Shown here one piece after another: positions 33,475 through 41,894 of a DNA stretch of 64,000 nucleotides. A model generated the notes under the pieces. It saw nothing but the letters and a program-made list of their open reading frames with translations, was not told the DNA's origin and searched no databases. Made by a program: the position numbers and the translations under genes. The first letter of the stretch is position 1. Each line of letters begins with the position of its first letter. This DNA is from Streptomyces sp. ERV7 (lineage in GTDB: Bacteria > Actinomycetota > Actinomycetes > Streptomycetales > Streptomycetaceae): NCBI RefSeq assembly GCF_001653515.1, contig NZ_LYOY01000051.1, positions 1,384,001 to 1,448,000 of the forward strand. Direction: 5' to 3'.

Positions 33475-33537
33475 GGGGTGGCCAACTCCTTCTTCCGTGG
33501 AGATCGGGCTTCTGTGGAGGCCGGGCGGCCAGCGGGA

Positions 33538-33894
33538 TCACCGGCGTGCCAGCCGGCGCTCGCCGGTCGCGCCCTGTCGGTACTCCATGTCGTAGTGCAG
33601 GAAGATCGCCTCTTCCTGCTCGGCGGGCAGCACGTCGTCCGTCCCGATGGACGGGGCCTGCCGCACCAGTCCTCGGGGATAGGGCACCTGGACGTAGTTC
33701 GGGCCCAGGACCGCCTCGTCGAGCGGGACGAAGACCAGGCGGCGACGGGTCGGCAGGCCGGTCAGGACCGTGGCCATGGCGGGCTCGTCGGTGCGCGTGT
33801 CCACGTACACCGCTTCGAGCACCCCGATCCTGCTCCCTTTCGGGTCGATCACGGCCTGGTTGCGCCACTCACGGACATCGGCTGGGGTGATCAT
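33538..33894 (-). CDS. PRC-barrel domain protein
   Basis: 118 residues. The PRC-barrel beta fold covers about residues 9-80: REWRNQAVIDPKGSRIGVLEAVYVDTRTDEPAMATVLTG ... RRLVFVPLDEAVLGPNYVQVPYPRGLVRQAPSI. A short C-terminal tail (LPAEQEEAIFLHYDMEYR) is typical of stress-linked actinobacterial members. PRC barrels occur in RNA-processing and photosynthetic reaction centre proteins; in Streptomyces such genes are often under SigB-type stress control, which I cannot confirm here. ATG 33894 has GAGGG upstream. Confidence 0.85.
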   Translation of the reverse strand: MITPADVREWRNQAVIDPKGSRIGVLEAVYVDTRTDEPAMATVLTGLPTRRRLVFVPLDEAVLGPNYVQVPYPRGLVRQAPSIGTDDVLPAEQEEAIFLHYDMEYRQGATGERRLARR

Positions 33895-33997
33895 GGTCGT
33901 TCCCTCCGGTCGGGACCCGTGTCGGCGCTCTCCGCCCTCCAGCCTGCCCCCGATCGCGTACGCCCGCCACGGCCGCCACGCCCACCGGCCCCCGAGA

Positions 33998-35716
33998 TCA
34001 CCCCAGCCGCGTCAGCTTCGCCCAGAAGGACGGCTTGTGGAGAGGCCTCTGAAGGGCGAGCGGGACCTTCGGGGCGTCGGGGCCGGTGCCGACCGTCAGC
34101 ACGGCCACCACCGCCCCGGCTCCGGCCGAGTGGGGTACGGGCTTGCCCGCCTCGGTGACCCGCAGGGGCAGGCGCTGGCCCGGTACGCCGATCGGCTTCA
34201 GGTCCTGGGTGGCCACCAGCGGCGTACGGCCGCCGAGGCCGTCGTCCACGTACCCGGCCACCTGGCCCTTCTTCACGGCGACGGCCGAGGTCAGAGCGTC
34301 ACGGACCGCCGCGACGACCTTCTTGCTGTTCTCCTTCACCAGCGTGAGGCTGTTGCCGCCATTGGGGTCCGGGCCGTCCACGCGCTGGTCCAGCAGCGTG
34401 CCGAGGAGCAGCGGCGTCCGGTCGTCGACCGTCTTGTACGCGGCCCACATCAGCGCACCGCCCGCCGCCGTGTTGGACCCCGTCTTGATGCCCTTGATGC
34501 TCAGCCCGGCCAGCAGCAGGTCGTCGTTGTTGTTGTTGATCGGCTGGGGCAGACCCTTGATCGTGGCGTTGGGCAGCGCCACGATCGGGCGGAAGGCGTC
34601 GAAGCGCATGACCGCCTCGGCCAGCCTGAGCTGGTCGACGGCGGTGCTCACGGTCCCCGCGTCCAGACCGCTCGGGTCGGTGTACGTGGTGTCCTTCATG
34701 CCGAGCGCCCTGGCGGCCTCGTTCATCTTCGCCACGAACGCGGACTCGTCAGCTGTTCCCGTGTCCCAACGCGCCAGCAGGCGGGCGATGTTGTTGCCCG
34801 AGGGGATCATCAGCATCTTCAGCATGTCCTGCTGGCTGAAGCTCGCCCCGGCCGTCAGCCCCTCGATCCGCGACTCGTCCTTGGACTGTCCTTCCCGTAC
34901 GGCCTTCTCGTCGACCCCGATCGTCGGCCCCGCCTCGTCCTTCTTGAGCGGATGCCCCTTGAGGATCACGTACGCCGTCATCACCTTGGCGACACTCGCC
35001 GTCGGCACCGGCCGCTGCTCCCCGAACGTGCCGAGGCTCCCCGAGCCCTGGACCTGGACGGCTCCCTGGCCCTTCGCCGGCCACGGAAGGGTGAAGCGCC
35101 CGTCGAAGGTGTACGAGGACGTGTCCGCGCCCAGCTTCAGGGACGGGGCCGGCAGGGGGCGGACCGCCTGCACGATCACGAAGACGAGGGCCAGGAGCAG
35201 GAGGACCGGCACCCAGATCTTGAAGCGGCGCGTGAGGGTACGGGTCCGGGTCTCCGGCGGTTTCGGGGTGTTGGTCAGCTCCGCGAGCAGTTCCAGGGGC
35301 GGGAGGGGAGCCGGTGCGGGCACGGCGGCGGGCGGTTCGGCGTCGGGGGTCGACGGGACCGGTTCGGGCTCCTCGGGCGTGCGCGGGGCGCCGGACGCGG
35401 GGCCGGGCGTCACCGGGCGCGGTGGCTTGAGGGCCGGCACGTCGACCGGCTTGAGCGCCACGAACTCGCTCGTGCGCTCGGAGGCCGACTCGTGGGCCAC
35501 CTCGGAGGTGCCCGGGCCGCCCGGGCCGCCCGAACCGCCTGGCTCGGCGGCGCCCGCCTCGATACCGCTCGTCCCGGCCCCGCTCGCCTCCTCCGCGACC
35601 TCCACGACCTCCGCGTCCGTCTTCGGCTTGTTGCCCTCGTCGGGGGACTCGCCCGCCACCGCTCTCTCCTCGTCCGATCCGATGAACCGTCTGAACCGCC
35701 GTCGCACCACCGCCAC
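33998..35716 (-). CDS. D-alanyl-D-alanine carboxypeptidase (PBP5-like, SxxK) with cytoplasmic Pro/Glu-rich N terminus
   Basis: 572 residues. About 170 N-terminal residues are low-complexity Pro/Glu/Ala and cytoplasmic, then one membrane helix (VPVLLLLALVFVIVQAV) and an extracytoplasmic peptidase S11 domain. Active-site motifs are SVAK (in PVPTASVAKVMTAYVIL), SGN (IPSGNNIARLL) and KTG (GIKTGSNTAAGG). It removes the terminal D-Ala from muropeptides. GTG start at 35716; it follows the PBP gene with a 12-bp gap, so the two form an operon. The long cytoplasmic tail suggests regulation, perhaps by a Ser/Thr kinase, though no specific site is claimed. Confidence 0.87.
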   Translation of the reverse strand: MAVVRRRFRRFIGSDEERAVAGESPDEGNKPKTDAEVVEVAEEASGAGTSGIEAGAAEPGGSGGPGGPGTSEVAHESASERTSEFVALKPVDVPALKPPRPVTPGPASGAPRTPEEPEPVPSTPDAEPPAAVPAPAPLPPLELLAELTNTPKPPETRTRTLTRRFKIWVPVLLLLALVFVIVQAVRPLPAPSLKLGADTSSYTFDGRFTLPWPAKGQGAVQVQGSGSLGTFGEQRPVPTASVAKVMTAYVILKGHPLKKDEAGPTIGVDEKAVREGQSKDESRIEGLTAGASFSQQDMLKMLMIPSGNNIARLLARWDTGTADESAFVAKMNEAARALGMKDTTYTDPSGLDAGTVSTAVDQLRLAEAVMRFDAFRPIVALPNATIKGLPQPINNNNDDLLLAGLSIKGIKTGSNTAAGGALMWAAYKTVDDRTPLLLGTLLDQRVDGPDPNGGNSLTLVKENSKKVVAAVRDALTSAVAVKKGQVAGYVDDGLGGRTPLVATQDLKPIGVPGQRLPLRVTEAGKPVPHSAGAGAVVAVLTVGTGPDAPKVPLALQRPLHKPSFWAKLTRLG

Positions 35717-35728
35717 CCAGGGGTGGCG

Positions 35729-37201
35729 CTACTTCTTCAGCACTGCCCGCATGACCGCCTTCGCTATCGGTGCCCCCAGCCGTCCGCCCGCGATGGCGTC
35801 ACGCGAGATGTCCATGTCCTCGGGGTCGACGAGCACCGCCACCGCGACCGGCGAGGTGCCGTCGCTCTGCTTGGCGTACGCCACGAACCAGGCGTACGGG
35901 CGCTCGTCGCGCACGTTGGCGCCGTGCTGCGCGGTGCCGGGCTTGCCGCCGACCGTGACGCCGTCGATCCGCACCTTGCTGCCCGAGCCGTCGGTGACCG
36001 TGAACTCCATCATTTCCTGGACCTTCTTCGCGGTGGCCCCGGAGACGGCCTGGCTCAGCACCTCGGGCCGGGACTTCGCGAGCGGTGCCAGATCGGGGCC
36101 GCGCAGCTCCTCGACCAGGTACGGCTTCATCACCTTGCCGTCGTTGGCGAGCCCGGCCGTGACCATGGCCATCTGCAACGGGGTGCTGGTGACGCTGCCC
36201 TGGCCCATACCGGTCAGCGCGGTCTGCGGCTTGTCCAGCTTCTCGGGGTAGCCGCTCGCCACCGCGCGTACGGGCGTGAACTGCTCCTTGTTGAAGCCGA
36301 ACTTCTCGGCCGTCTCGCGCATGTGGTCCTTGCCGGTCTTCAGCGCGGCGTCGAGGAACACGTTGTTGCAGGACCACTGGAGGCCGGTCTTCATCGAGAC
36401 CTTGTCGCACTGGGAGTCGGGGACGACGTTGCCGATCACCGTCGTGCTGAGCGGCAGCCGGTACGGGGCACGGGCGCCGGAGGGCGCGTTGATGTCGGTG
36501 ACCGTGCCGTGCTCAAGGGCGGCCGCCGCCGTGAGGATCTTGAAGGTGGAGCCGGGCGGATAGGTCTCGCGTATCGCCCGGTTGCTCAGCGGCTTGCTCT
36601 TGTCCTGGTCGAGCTTCTTGAACACCTCGCCCTCCTTGCGCGAGATGCCCGCGAAGACCGAGGGGTCGTACGAGGGCGTGCTCGCCATCGCGAGGATCCG
36701 GCCCGTACGCGGGTCGAGCGCGACCACCGCGCCCTTCGCGTTCAGGTCCGTCAGCCCCTTGTACGCGGCCTTCTGCGCCTTGGGGTCGATGGTGGTGATG
36801 ACGTCGCCGCCGCGCGCCTTCACGCCGGTCAGCGTGTCGAGGGGGCCCGCGAGCAGTCTGCTGTCCTTGCCGCTGAGCACGTCGCCGTGGACGCCCTCCA
36901 GGAACGTGGCGCCCTGCGCCTGGGAGAGATAGCCCGTGACGGGCGCGTACATCGGGCCGTCCTTGTAGACGCGCTTGTACTTGAGGTCCGAGCCGGAGGT
37001 TGCCACCGAGGCGGTGATCGGTGAGCCGCCCACGATGATGTTGCCGCGCGGCTGGGAGAACGTCTCGATCTGCACCCGGCGGTTGTTGGGGTGGTGGGCG
37101 AGCGTGTCGCTCTGCGCGAACTGCACCCAGGTCGCCCGTATGAGCAGGGCGAGCGTGAGCACCCCGCAGAAGACGGCGGTACGTCGCAGGGGCCGGTTCA
37201 T
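35729..37201 (-). CDS. Class B penicillin-binding protein (PbpA-like transpeptidase)
   Basis: 490 residues, the usual length of actinobacterial PbpA. A short cytoplasmic tail and membrane helix (AVFCGVLTLALLIRATWVQF) lead to the dimerisation domain and transpeptidase domain: STFK (PPGSTFKILTAAAAL), SCN (QWSCNNVFLDAAL) and KPGTA (GGKPGTAQHG; KTG replaced by KPG as often in PbpA). It crosslinks peptidoglycan. ATG 37201 has GGAG four to five bases upstream. No RodA/FtsW partner is adjacent; instead it heads an operon with a DD-carboxypeptidase and is divergent from a LysR gene. Confidence 0.92.
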   Translation of the reverse strand: MNRPLRRTAVFCGVLTLALLIRATWVQFAQSDTLAHHPNNRRVQIETFSQPRGNIIVGGSPITASVATSGSDLKYKRVYKDGPMYAPVTGYLSQAQGATFLEGVHGDVLSGKDSRLLAGPLDTLTGVKARGGDVITTIDPKAQKAAYKGLTDLNAKGAVVALDPRTGRILAMASTPSYDPSVFAGISRKEGEVFKKLDQDKSKPLSNRAIRETYPPGSTFKILTAAAALEHGTVTDINAPSGARAPYRLPLSTTVIGNVVPDSQCDKVSMKTGLQWSCNNVFLDAALKTGKDHMRETAEKFGFNKEQFTPVRAVASGYPEKLDKPQTALTGMGQGSVTSTPLQMAMVTAGLANDGKVMKPYLVEELRGPDLAPLAKSRPEVLSQAVSGATAKKVQEMMEFTVTDGSGSKVRIDGVTVGGKPGTAQHGANVRDERPYAWFVAYAKQSDGTSPVAVAVLVDPEDMDISRDAIAGGRLGAPIAKAVMRAVLKK

Positions 37202-37298
37202 CACACTCCGGTTGAGGCCGTGGGCGGGTGCCGGCCGTGGGCCGGCGGCTGACATGGCACGAGGAGAGCAGCAGTCTGTGCTGTATGTCCAAGTTCAC

Positions 37299-37331
37299 TA
37301 TCAGTCCTTGATCGATAAAATTGCGATATCG
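37299..37331. promoter_or_regulatory. LysR-type box in the divergent PBP/LysR intergenic region
   Basis: TATC-N11-GATA (37299-37317) fits the T-N11-A LysR recognition pattern with 4-bp dyad arms. CGATATCG (37324-37331), a perfect palindrome with the same GAT/ATC words, abuts it and ends nine bases before the LysR GTG. Two sites of this kind are the usual recognition plus activation pair, here positioned to control both the PBP operon and the LysR operon. Confidence 0.55.
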
Positions 37332-37340
37332 TCGCTGGTC

Positions 37341-38309
37341 GTGGACTTGATCCGGCATCTGGAATGCTTTGCGGCTGTTGCAGAAGAGTCACATTTCGGT
37401 CGGGCCGCGGAGCGGCTCGGCATGGCTCAGCCGCCGCTGTCGCAGCGCATCCAGCGCCTGGAGCGCGAGCTCGGCGTGCGGCTCTTCGAGCGCACCAGCC
37501 GCCAGGTGACCATCACCAAGGCCGGGACCCTGCTCCTGGAGGAGGCCCGGGAGCTGCTCGCCCGCTCCGAGGCGCTGATGGCCACCGCGCGCCGTATCCG
37601 CGACGGCGAGAGCGGGCTGCTGCGCGCCGCGCTGCCGCCGGACATCTCGGGTGAGGCCGTCGCCGCGATCCTGGCGCACTTCCAGGAGCGGCACGCGGGC
37701 GTGGAGCTGGAACTGCGCGAGCTGACCACCAGCCAGCAGCTGGCCCAGTTCGCCTCGCACGACCTGGACGCCGGGCTCATCCACCACCCCTGCGACGTCT
37801 CCGGCCTCGAACTGGGCCCGGTGCTCCGCCGGGAAGTGGGCGTCCTGCTGCCGCGCGACGCCCCGGAGGCCGCGCTGGAGGCGGTCCCGCTGGCCGCGCT
37901 CTCCCCGTACGGCCTGATCCTCTTCCACCGCGCCGCCGCGCCCGCGCTCCACGACGACGTCCTGACCACCTGTGCGCGCAACGGCTACACGCCCCCGGCG
38001 GTACGGCACGGCCAGGGCGCCAGCTTCATCCGCGGGCTGATCCTCTCGGCCAACGCCGTCGCCTTCAGCCCCAGGGACGCCCACCCGGCCCACACCGCCG
38101 GCCGGGACCCGGAGCTCGTCTGGCGGCCGCTCGCCGGTGCGCCGCTGTCGTGGCGGCTGTCGGTGGCGTGGCCGCGCGGGCGTGGCGACACGGCGGTGAG
38201 CACGTTCGCCGAGGCGGCCACGCGCGCGTTGCGCCAGACTTCGGCCGTGAGCACCGAACTGCCCCCGCGCCCGCTCCATCTGCGCCCGGCCGCGGAGTAC
38301 TGGCTGTGA
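37341..38309 (+). CDS. LysR-family transcriptional regulator
   Basis: 322 residues, start GTG 37341. The N-terminal winged HTH is clear: LIRHLECFAAVAEESHFGRAAERLGMAQPPLSQRIQRLERELGVRLFERT (about 4-53). The ligand-binding domain follows (SGLLRAALPPDISGEAVAAILAHFQERHAGVELELRELTTSQQLAQFASHDLDAGLI). It is divergent from the PBP operon and its GTGA stop/start overlap couples it to a serine hydrolase with penicillin-recognising motifs. The arrangement recalls AmpR/AmpC but with regulator and enzyme in the same direction. Confidence 0.9.
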   Translation: MDLIRHLECFAAVAEESHFGRAAERLGMAQPPLSQRIQRLERELGVRLFERTSRQVTITKAGTLLLEEARELLARSEALMATARRIRDGESGLLRAALPPDISGEAVAAILAHFQERHAGVELELRELTTSQQLAQFASHDLDAGLIHHPCDVSGLELGPVLRREVGVLLPRDAPEAALEAVPLAALSPYGLILFHRAAAPALHDDVLTTCARNGYTPPAVRHGQGASFIRGLILSANAVAFSPRDAHPAHTAGRDPELVWRPLAGAPLSWRLSVAWPRGRGDTAVSTFAEAATRALRQTSAVSTELPPRPLHLRPAAEYWL

Positions 38310-39178
38310 CCACCGCCCTCGCCCGCATCCGCGAGGCCTTCGACGAGGCCGGTGTCACCGGTTGGCTGCACGCCCTCGACATCGACTCCGGCGCCGAGAC
38401 CGGCGTGGGCGGTGACCACGCCGTGGTCACCGCGAGCGTGCACAAGCTCTGTGTGCTCGTCGCGCTCCACGAAGAGGCGGCGGCGGGGCGGGTGGACCTC
38501 ACCGAGCAGATCGAAGTGCCCCTGGAGGAACGGGAGTTGGGGCCAACCGGCGTCGCCGCGATGCTCGATCCCGTACGGATGTCGCTGCGTGACGCGGCCT
38601 ATCTGATGATGGCCGTCAGCGACAACACGGCCGCCGAACTGCTCCTCGCCCGCGTCGGCCTCGACGCCGTCAACGCCACCACGGCCCGGCTCGGCCTCAC
38701 CCACACCTACGCCGTCCACACCTTCCGCGAACTCCTCGCCACCATCAAGGAGGACGCGGGTCCCGGCGGCGCCCAGGCGCTCGCCGACCCGTACGTCATC
38801 GCCCGGCTCCGCGCACTCGACCCCGCCCGCACCAACCGCAGCACGCCCCGCGACATGACCCGGCTGCTCGCCGCCGTGTGGCGGGACGAGGCCTGCGCGC
38901 CCGAGCACGGCGCCGCGATCCGCCGGCTGCTGGGGCTCCAGGTGTGGCCCCACCGGATGGCCTCCGGCTTCCCCTTCGACGACGTCCACGTCGCGGGCAA
39001 GACGGGCAGCCTGCCGACCCTGCGCAACGAGGTCGGCGTCATCGAGTACCCCGACGGCGGTCGCTACGCCGTCGCGGTCTTCACCCGCGCCGCCGCCACC
39101 GCCGCCACCCTGCCCCCGGCCGACGCGGTCATCGGCACGACGGCCCGCATCGCGGTCGAGGCGCTGCGCGCCGGGTAG
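38306..39178 (+). CDS. Class-A beta-lactamase-like serine hydrolase without the Glu166 loop
   Basis: 290 residues, GTG overlapping the LysR stop. The penicillin-recognising fold has S44-VH-K47 (TASVHKLCVLVALHEEA), S105-D-N107 (AVSDNTAAELLL) and K232-T-G234 (AGKTGSLPTLRNEVGV). The omega-loop ExxLN motif carrying the deacylating Glu166 of class A enzymes is missing; the region reads LDPARTNRSTPRDM. It is therefore more likely a peptidase/esterase-like relative or a slow beta-lactamase. No signal peptide is visible, so it may be cytoplasmic, which is unusual for beta-lactam resistance. Confidence 0.8.
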   Translation: MTTALARIREAFDEAGVTGWLHALDIDSGAETGVGGDHAVVTASVHKLCVLVALHEEAAAGRVDLTEQIEVPLEERELGPTGVAAMLDPVRMSLRDAAYLMMAVSDNTAAELLLARVGLDAVNATTARLGLTHTYAVHTFRELLATIKEDAGPGGAQALADPYVIARLRALDPARTNRSTPRDMTRLLAAVWRDEACAPEHGAAIRRLLGLQVWPHRMASGFPFDDVHVAGKTGSLPTLRNEVGVIEYPDGGRYAVAVFTRAAATAATLPPADAVIGTTARIAVEALRAG

Positions 39179-39196
39179 CCACGGTGACGCCCCTCC

Positions 39197-40360
39197 CTAC
39201 GCGTCCGCCACCGAATCGAACTCCACCTCGTCCCGCCCCACCCCCTGCGCATCCGCGTCCACCGACCTGCGCAGTGCCTCGTGGAGCTTCGCCGGGGTCA
39301 GGACGCCCGCGAAGTGGGAGCCGTCCAGGACCGCCACCCAGCCCGCGTCGTACTGGAGCATCTCGCTGAACGCCTGCTTCAGCGGCGCCCCCACCGGAAC
39401 CCAGGCCTCCATACGGCGGGCCAGATCCGCCACCGTGGCCGGGGTGCCCGACAGCGAGAGCTCTTCGGTGGAGACCCAGCCGTGCAGCTCGCCCGAGGTG
39501 TTGAGGACCACCGCCCAGCGCGCCCCGGCCTCGCGCAGCCGCGCGGCGGCCACCTCGGCCACCTCGTCGAGCCGGGCGAGCGGCGGCTGCTCCAGGTCGG
39601 CCTCCTCGACCGTGGTGACCGACAGACGCTTCAGACCCCGGTCCGCGCCCACGAACTGGGCCACATACGGGGTCGCCGGGGCGCCCAGAACCGCCGCCGG
39701 AGTGTCGAACTGCTCGATGCGGCCCTCTCCGTACACCGCCATCCGGTCACCCATCCGCACCGCCTCCTCGATGTCGTGCGTGACCAGCAGAACGGTCTTG
39801 CGCACGGTCGCCTGGAGGCTCAGGAACTCGTTCTGGAGCCGCTCGCGCACCACCGGGTCCACCGCGCCGAACGGCTCGTCCATCAGCAGCACCGGCGGAT
39901 CCGCCGCCAGCGCCCGCGCGACCCCGACGCGCTGGCGCTGGCCGCCGGAGAGCTGGGCCGGGTAGCGGGAGCCGAAGACCTTCGGGTCGAGGCCCACCAG
40001 ATCCAGGAGCTCCGCCGCCCGCGCCCGCGCCTTGGCCCTCTTCCAGCCGACCAGCGCCGGGACGGTCGCCGTGTTGTCCAGGACCGTGCGGTGCGGGAAC
40101 AGGCCCACCTGCTGGATGACATAGCCGATCCGGCGGCGCAGTTTCACGGGGTCGAGCGAGGCGATGTCCTCGCCGTCCACCAGGATCCGGCCGGACGTCG
40201 GCTCGATCAGGCGGTTCACCATCATCATGGTCGTGGTCTTGCCGCAGCCCGAAGGACCCACCAAGGTGACCAGTTCCCCCTCGTGGACCTCGAAGGACAG
40301 GCCGTCGACGGCGCTCGTGCCGTCCGGATACACCTTGCTGACCCGCTCGAACCTGATCAT
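39197..40360 (-). CDS. Glycine betaine/proline-type ABC transporter ATP-binding protein with CBS domains
   Basis: 387-residue OpuCA/ProV-type ATPase. ABC domain: Walker A GPSGCGKT (about 35-42), Q-loop YVIQQVGLFPHRTV, signature LSGGQRQRVGVARAL, Walker B VLLMDEPFGAVDP and H-loop THDIEEAVRMGDR. The C-terminal 120 residues hold two CBS-like repeats (EVAAARLREAGARWAVVLNTSGELHGWVS and PLKQAFSEMLQYDAGWVAVLDGSHFAGVLTPAKLHEAL), which sense ionic strength in OpuA. No permease gene is on either side; it stands alone between a serine hydrolase and a peptidase gene. A betaine-type binding lipoprotein at 24.2-25.1 kb may belong with it. Confidence 0.9.
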   Translation of the reverse strand: MIRFERVSKVYPDGTSAVDGLSFEVHEGELVTLVGPSGCGKTTTMMMVNRLIEPTSGRILVDGEDIASLDPVKLRRRIGYVIQQVGLFPHRTVLDNTATVPALVGWKRAKARARAAELLDLVGLDPKVFGSRYPAQLSGGQRQRVGVARALAADPPVLLMDEPFGAVDPVVRERLQNEFLSLQATVRKTVLLVTHDIEEAVRMGDRMAVYGEGRIEQFDTPAAVLGAPATPYVAQFVGADRGLKRLSVTTVEEADLEQPPLARLDEVAEVAAARLREAGARWAVVLNTSGELHGWVSTEELSLSGTPATVADLARRMEAWVPVGAPLKQAFSEMLQYDAGWVAVLDGSHFAGVLTPAKLHEALRRSVDADAQGVGRDEVEFDSVADA

Positions 40361-40522
40361 GGATCCACGCTAGGAGCCCCGCTGCCCGTACGCACACGGA
40401 CCGCCGCCGGGGGAGTGCGCTCCCGGCCGTCCGGATGGCGGCGGGCGGGGACGTGCGCGGCCCGGCCGGTGTGATCCACTGGGCCGAGCCGGACGTAAGA
40501 CCGAGATCAGGAGCCCGCACCC

Positions 40523-41836
40523 TTGACCACCGCGCCCGCCTACCGCCAGCCCGGAACCGTCCTCGTCGACCACCGGTTCGCCGTGCCGCTCGACCATGCC
40601 CGCCCCGACGGTGAGCAGATCGAGCTCTACGCGCGCGAGGTCGTCGCCGCGGGTCGTGCGGCCGAGCGGGAGCGGCTGCCCTGGCTGCTCTATCTGGAGG
40701 GCGGGCCCGGCTTCGGCGCCCGGCGGTTCATCGGGCGCCAAGCCTGGCTCGGGCGCGCCCTGCGCGACTTCCGGGTGCTCCTGCTCGACCAGCGCGGCAC
40801 CGGCCTGTCCACCCCGGCCAACCGCCAGACGCTCCCGCTGCGCGGCGGCCCCCACGAACAGGCCGACTACCTCGCCCACTTCCGCGCGGACTCCATCGTC
40901 AAGGACTGCGAGCTGATCCGCCGCCGGCTCACCGGCGGTGCGCCCTGGACCGTCCTCGGCCAGAGCTTCGGCGGCTTCTGCGCCACCCACTACCTCTCCA
41001 CCGCGCCCGAGGGCCTCGCCGCCGTCCTGATCACCGGCGGACTGCCCTCCCTGGACGCCCACGCGGACGACGTGTACCGGGCCGCCTTCCCCCGCATCGA
41101 GCGCAAGAACGCCGCGTACTACGCCCGCTATCCGCAGGACATCGAGCGGGTGCGCCGCGTCACCGACTTCCTCGCCACCGAACGCACCGTCCTGACCAGC
41201 GGATACGTACTGACCCCGGCGGCCTTCCAGTCGCTCGGCATCCTCCTCGGCGCCGGTGACGGCGCCCACCAGCTGCACTACCTCCTCGAAGACGCCTTCG
41301 TACGCACAGCCGCCGGCCCCGCGCTCTCCGACGCATTCCAGGAGTCCGTGCACACGGCCCTCTCCTTCGCCGGGCACCCCCTCTACGCCGTCCTCCACGA
41401 GGCGATCTACGCCCAGGACACCCGCCCCACCGACTGGTCGGCCGACCGGGTCCGCACCGAGTTCCCCCGGTTCTCGGCCGAGAAGGCCCTGGCCGGCGAC
41501 GGCCCCGTCCTCTTCACCGGTGAATCCGTGCACCCCTGGCACTTCGAGACCGACCCCGCGCTGCGCCGACTGCGCGAGACCGCCGATCTGCTGGCCGCCC
41601 GCACCGACTGGACGCCGCTGTACGACCCGGCCGCGCTAGCCGCCAACGAGGTGCCGGTGGCGGCCGCCGTCTACCACGACGACATGTACGTCGACACCGC
41701 GCACTCGCTGGCCACCGCACGCGCCGTCCGGGGACTGCGCACCTGGGTCACCGACGAGTACGAGCACGACGGCGTACGGGCGGGCGGCGAGCGCGTACTG
41801 GACCGCCTGCTCGCCCTCGTACGGGGTGAGGCGTAG
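40523..41836 (+). CDS. Alpha/beta hydrolase, proline iminopeptidase type (S33)
   Basis: 437 residues from TTG 40523 (CAGGAG nine bases upstream). S33 signatures: the oxyanion region LEGGPGFGAR, LLLDQRGTGLST, the nucleophile elbow LGQSFGGFCATHYL, and the acid/His end MYVDTA... with PVAAAVYHDDMYVDTAHSLATA. It cleaves N-terminal proline or similar residues from peptides in the cytoplasm; length and motifs match the larger bacterial prolyl aminopeptidase group. Followed after 58 bp by a PIG-L deacetylase gene. Confidence 0.9.
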   Translation: MTTAPAYRQPGTVLVDHRFAVPLDHARPDGEQIELYAREVVAAGRAAERERLPWLLYLEGGPGFGARRFIGRQAWLGRALRDFRVLLLDQRGTGLSTPANRQTLPLRGGPHEQADYLAHFRADSIVKDCELIRRRLTGGAPWTVLGQSFGGFCATHYLSTAPEGLAAVLITGGLPSLDAHADDVYRAAFPRIERKNAAYYARYPQDIERVRRVTDFLATERTVLTSGYVLTPAAFQSLGILLGAGDGAHQLHYLLEDAFVRTAAGPALSDAFQESVHTALSFAGHPLYAVLHEAIYAQDTRPTDWSADRVRTEFPRFSAEKALAGDGPVLFTGESVHPWHFETDPALRRLRETADLLAARTDWTPLYDPAALAANEVPVAAAVYHDDMYVDTAHSLATARAVRGLRTWVTDEYEHDGVRAGGERVLDRLLALVRGEA

Positions 41837-41894
41837 CCGCCGGCGGATGGGGACGCGGCGCCGCGGTGTCCGTCCGGCCTCGTAAGCTGCGGCC

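Noticed and set aside
33770..37024. A plus-strand open frame of over 1000 codons across the cell-wall operon
   Set aside because: Opposite the DD-carboxypeptidase and PBP, whose active-site motifs are exact; the plus frame is His/Arg/Asp-rich noise.
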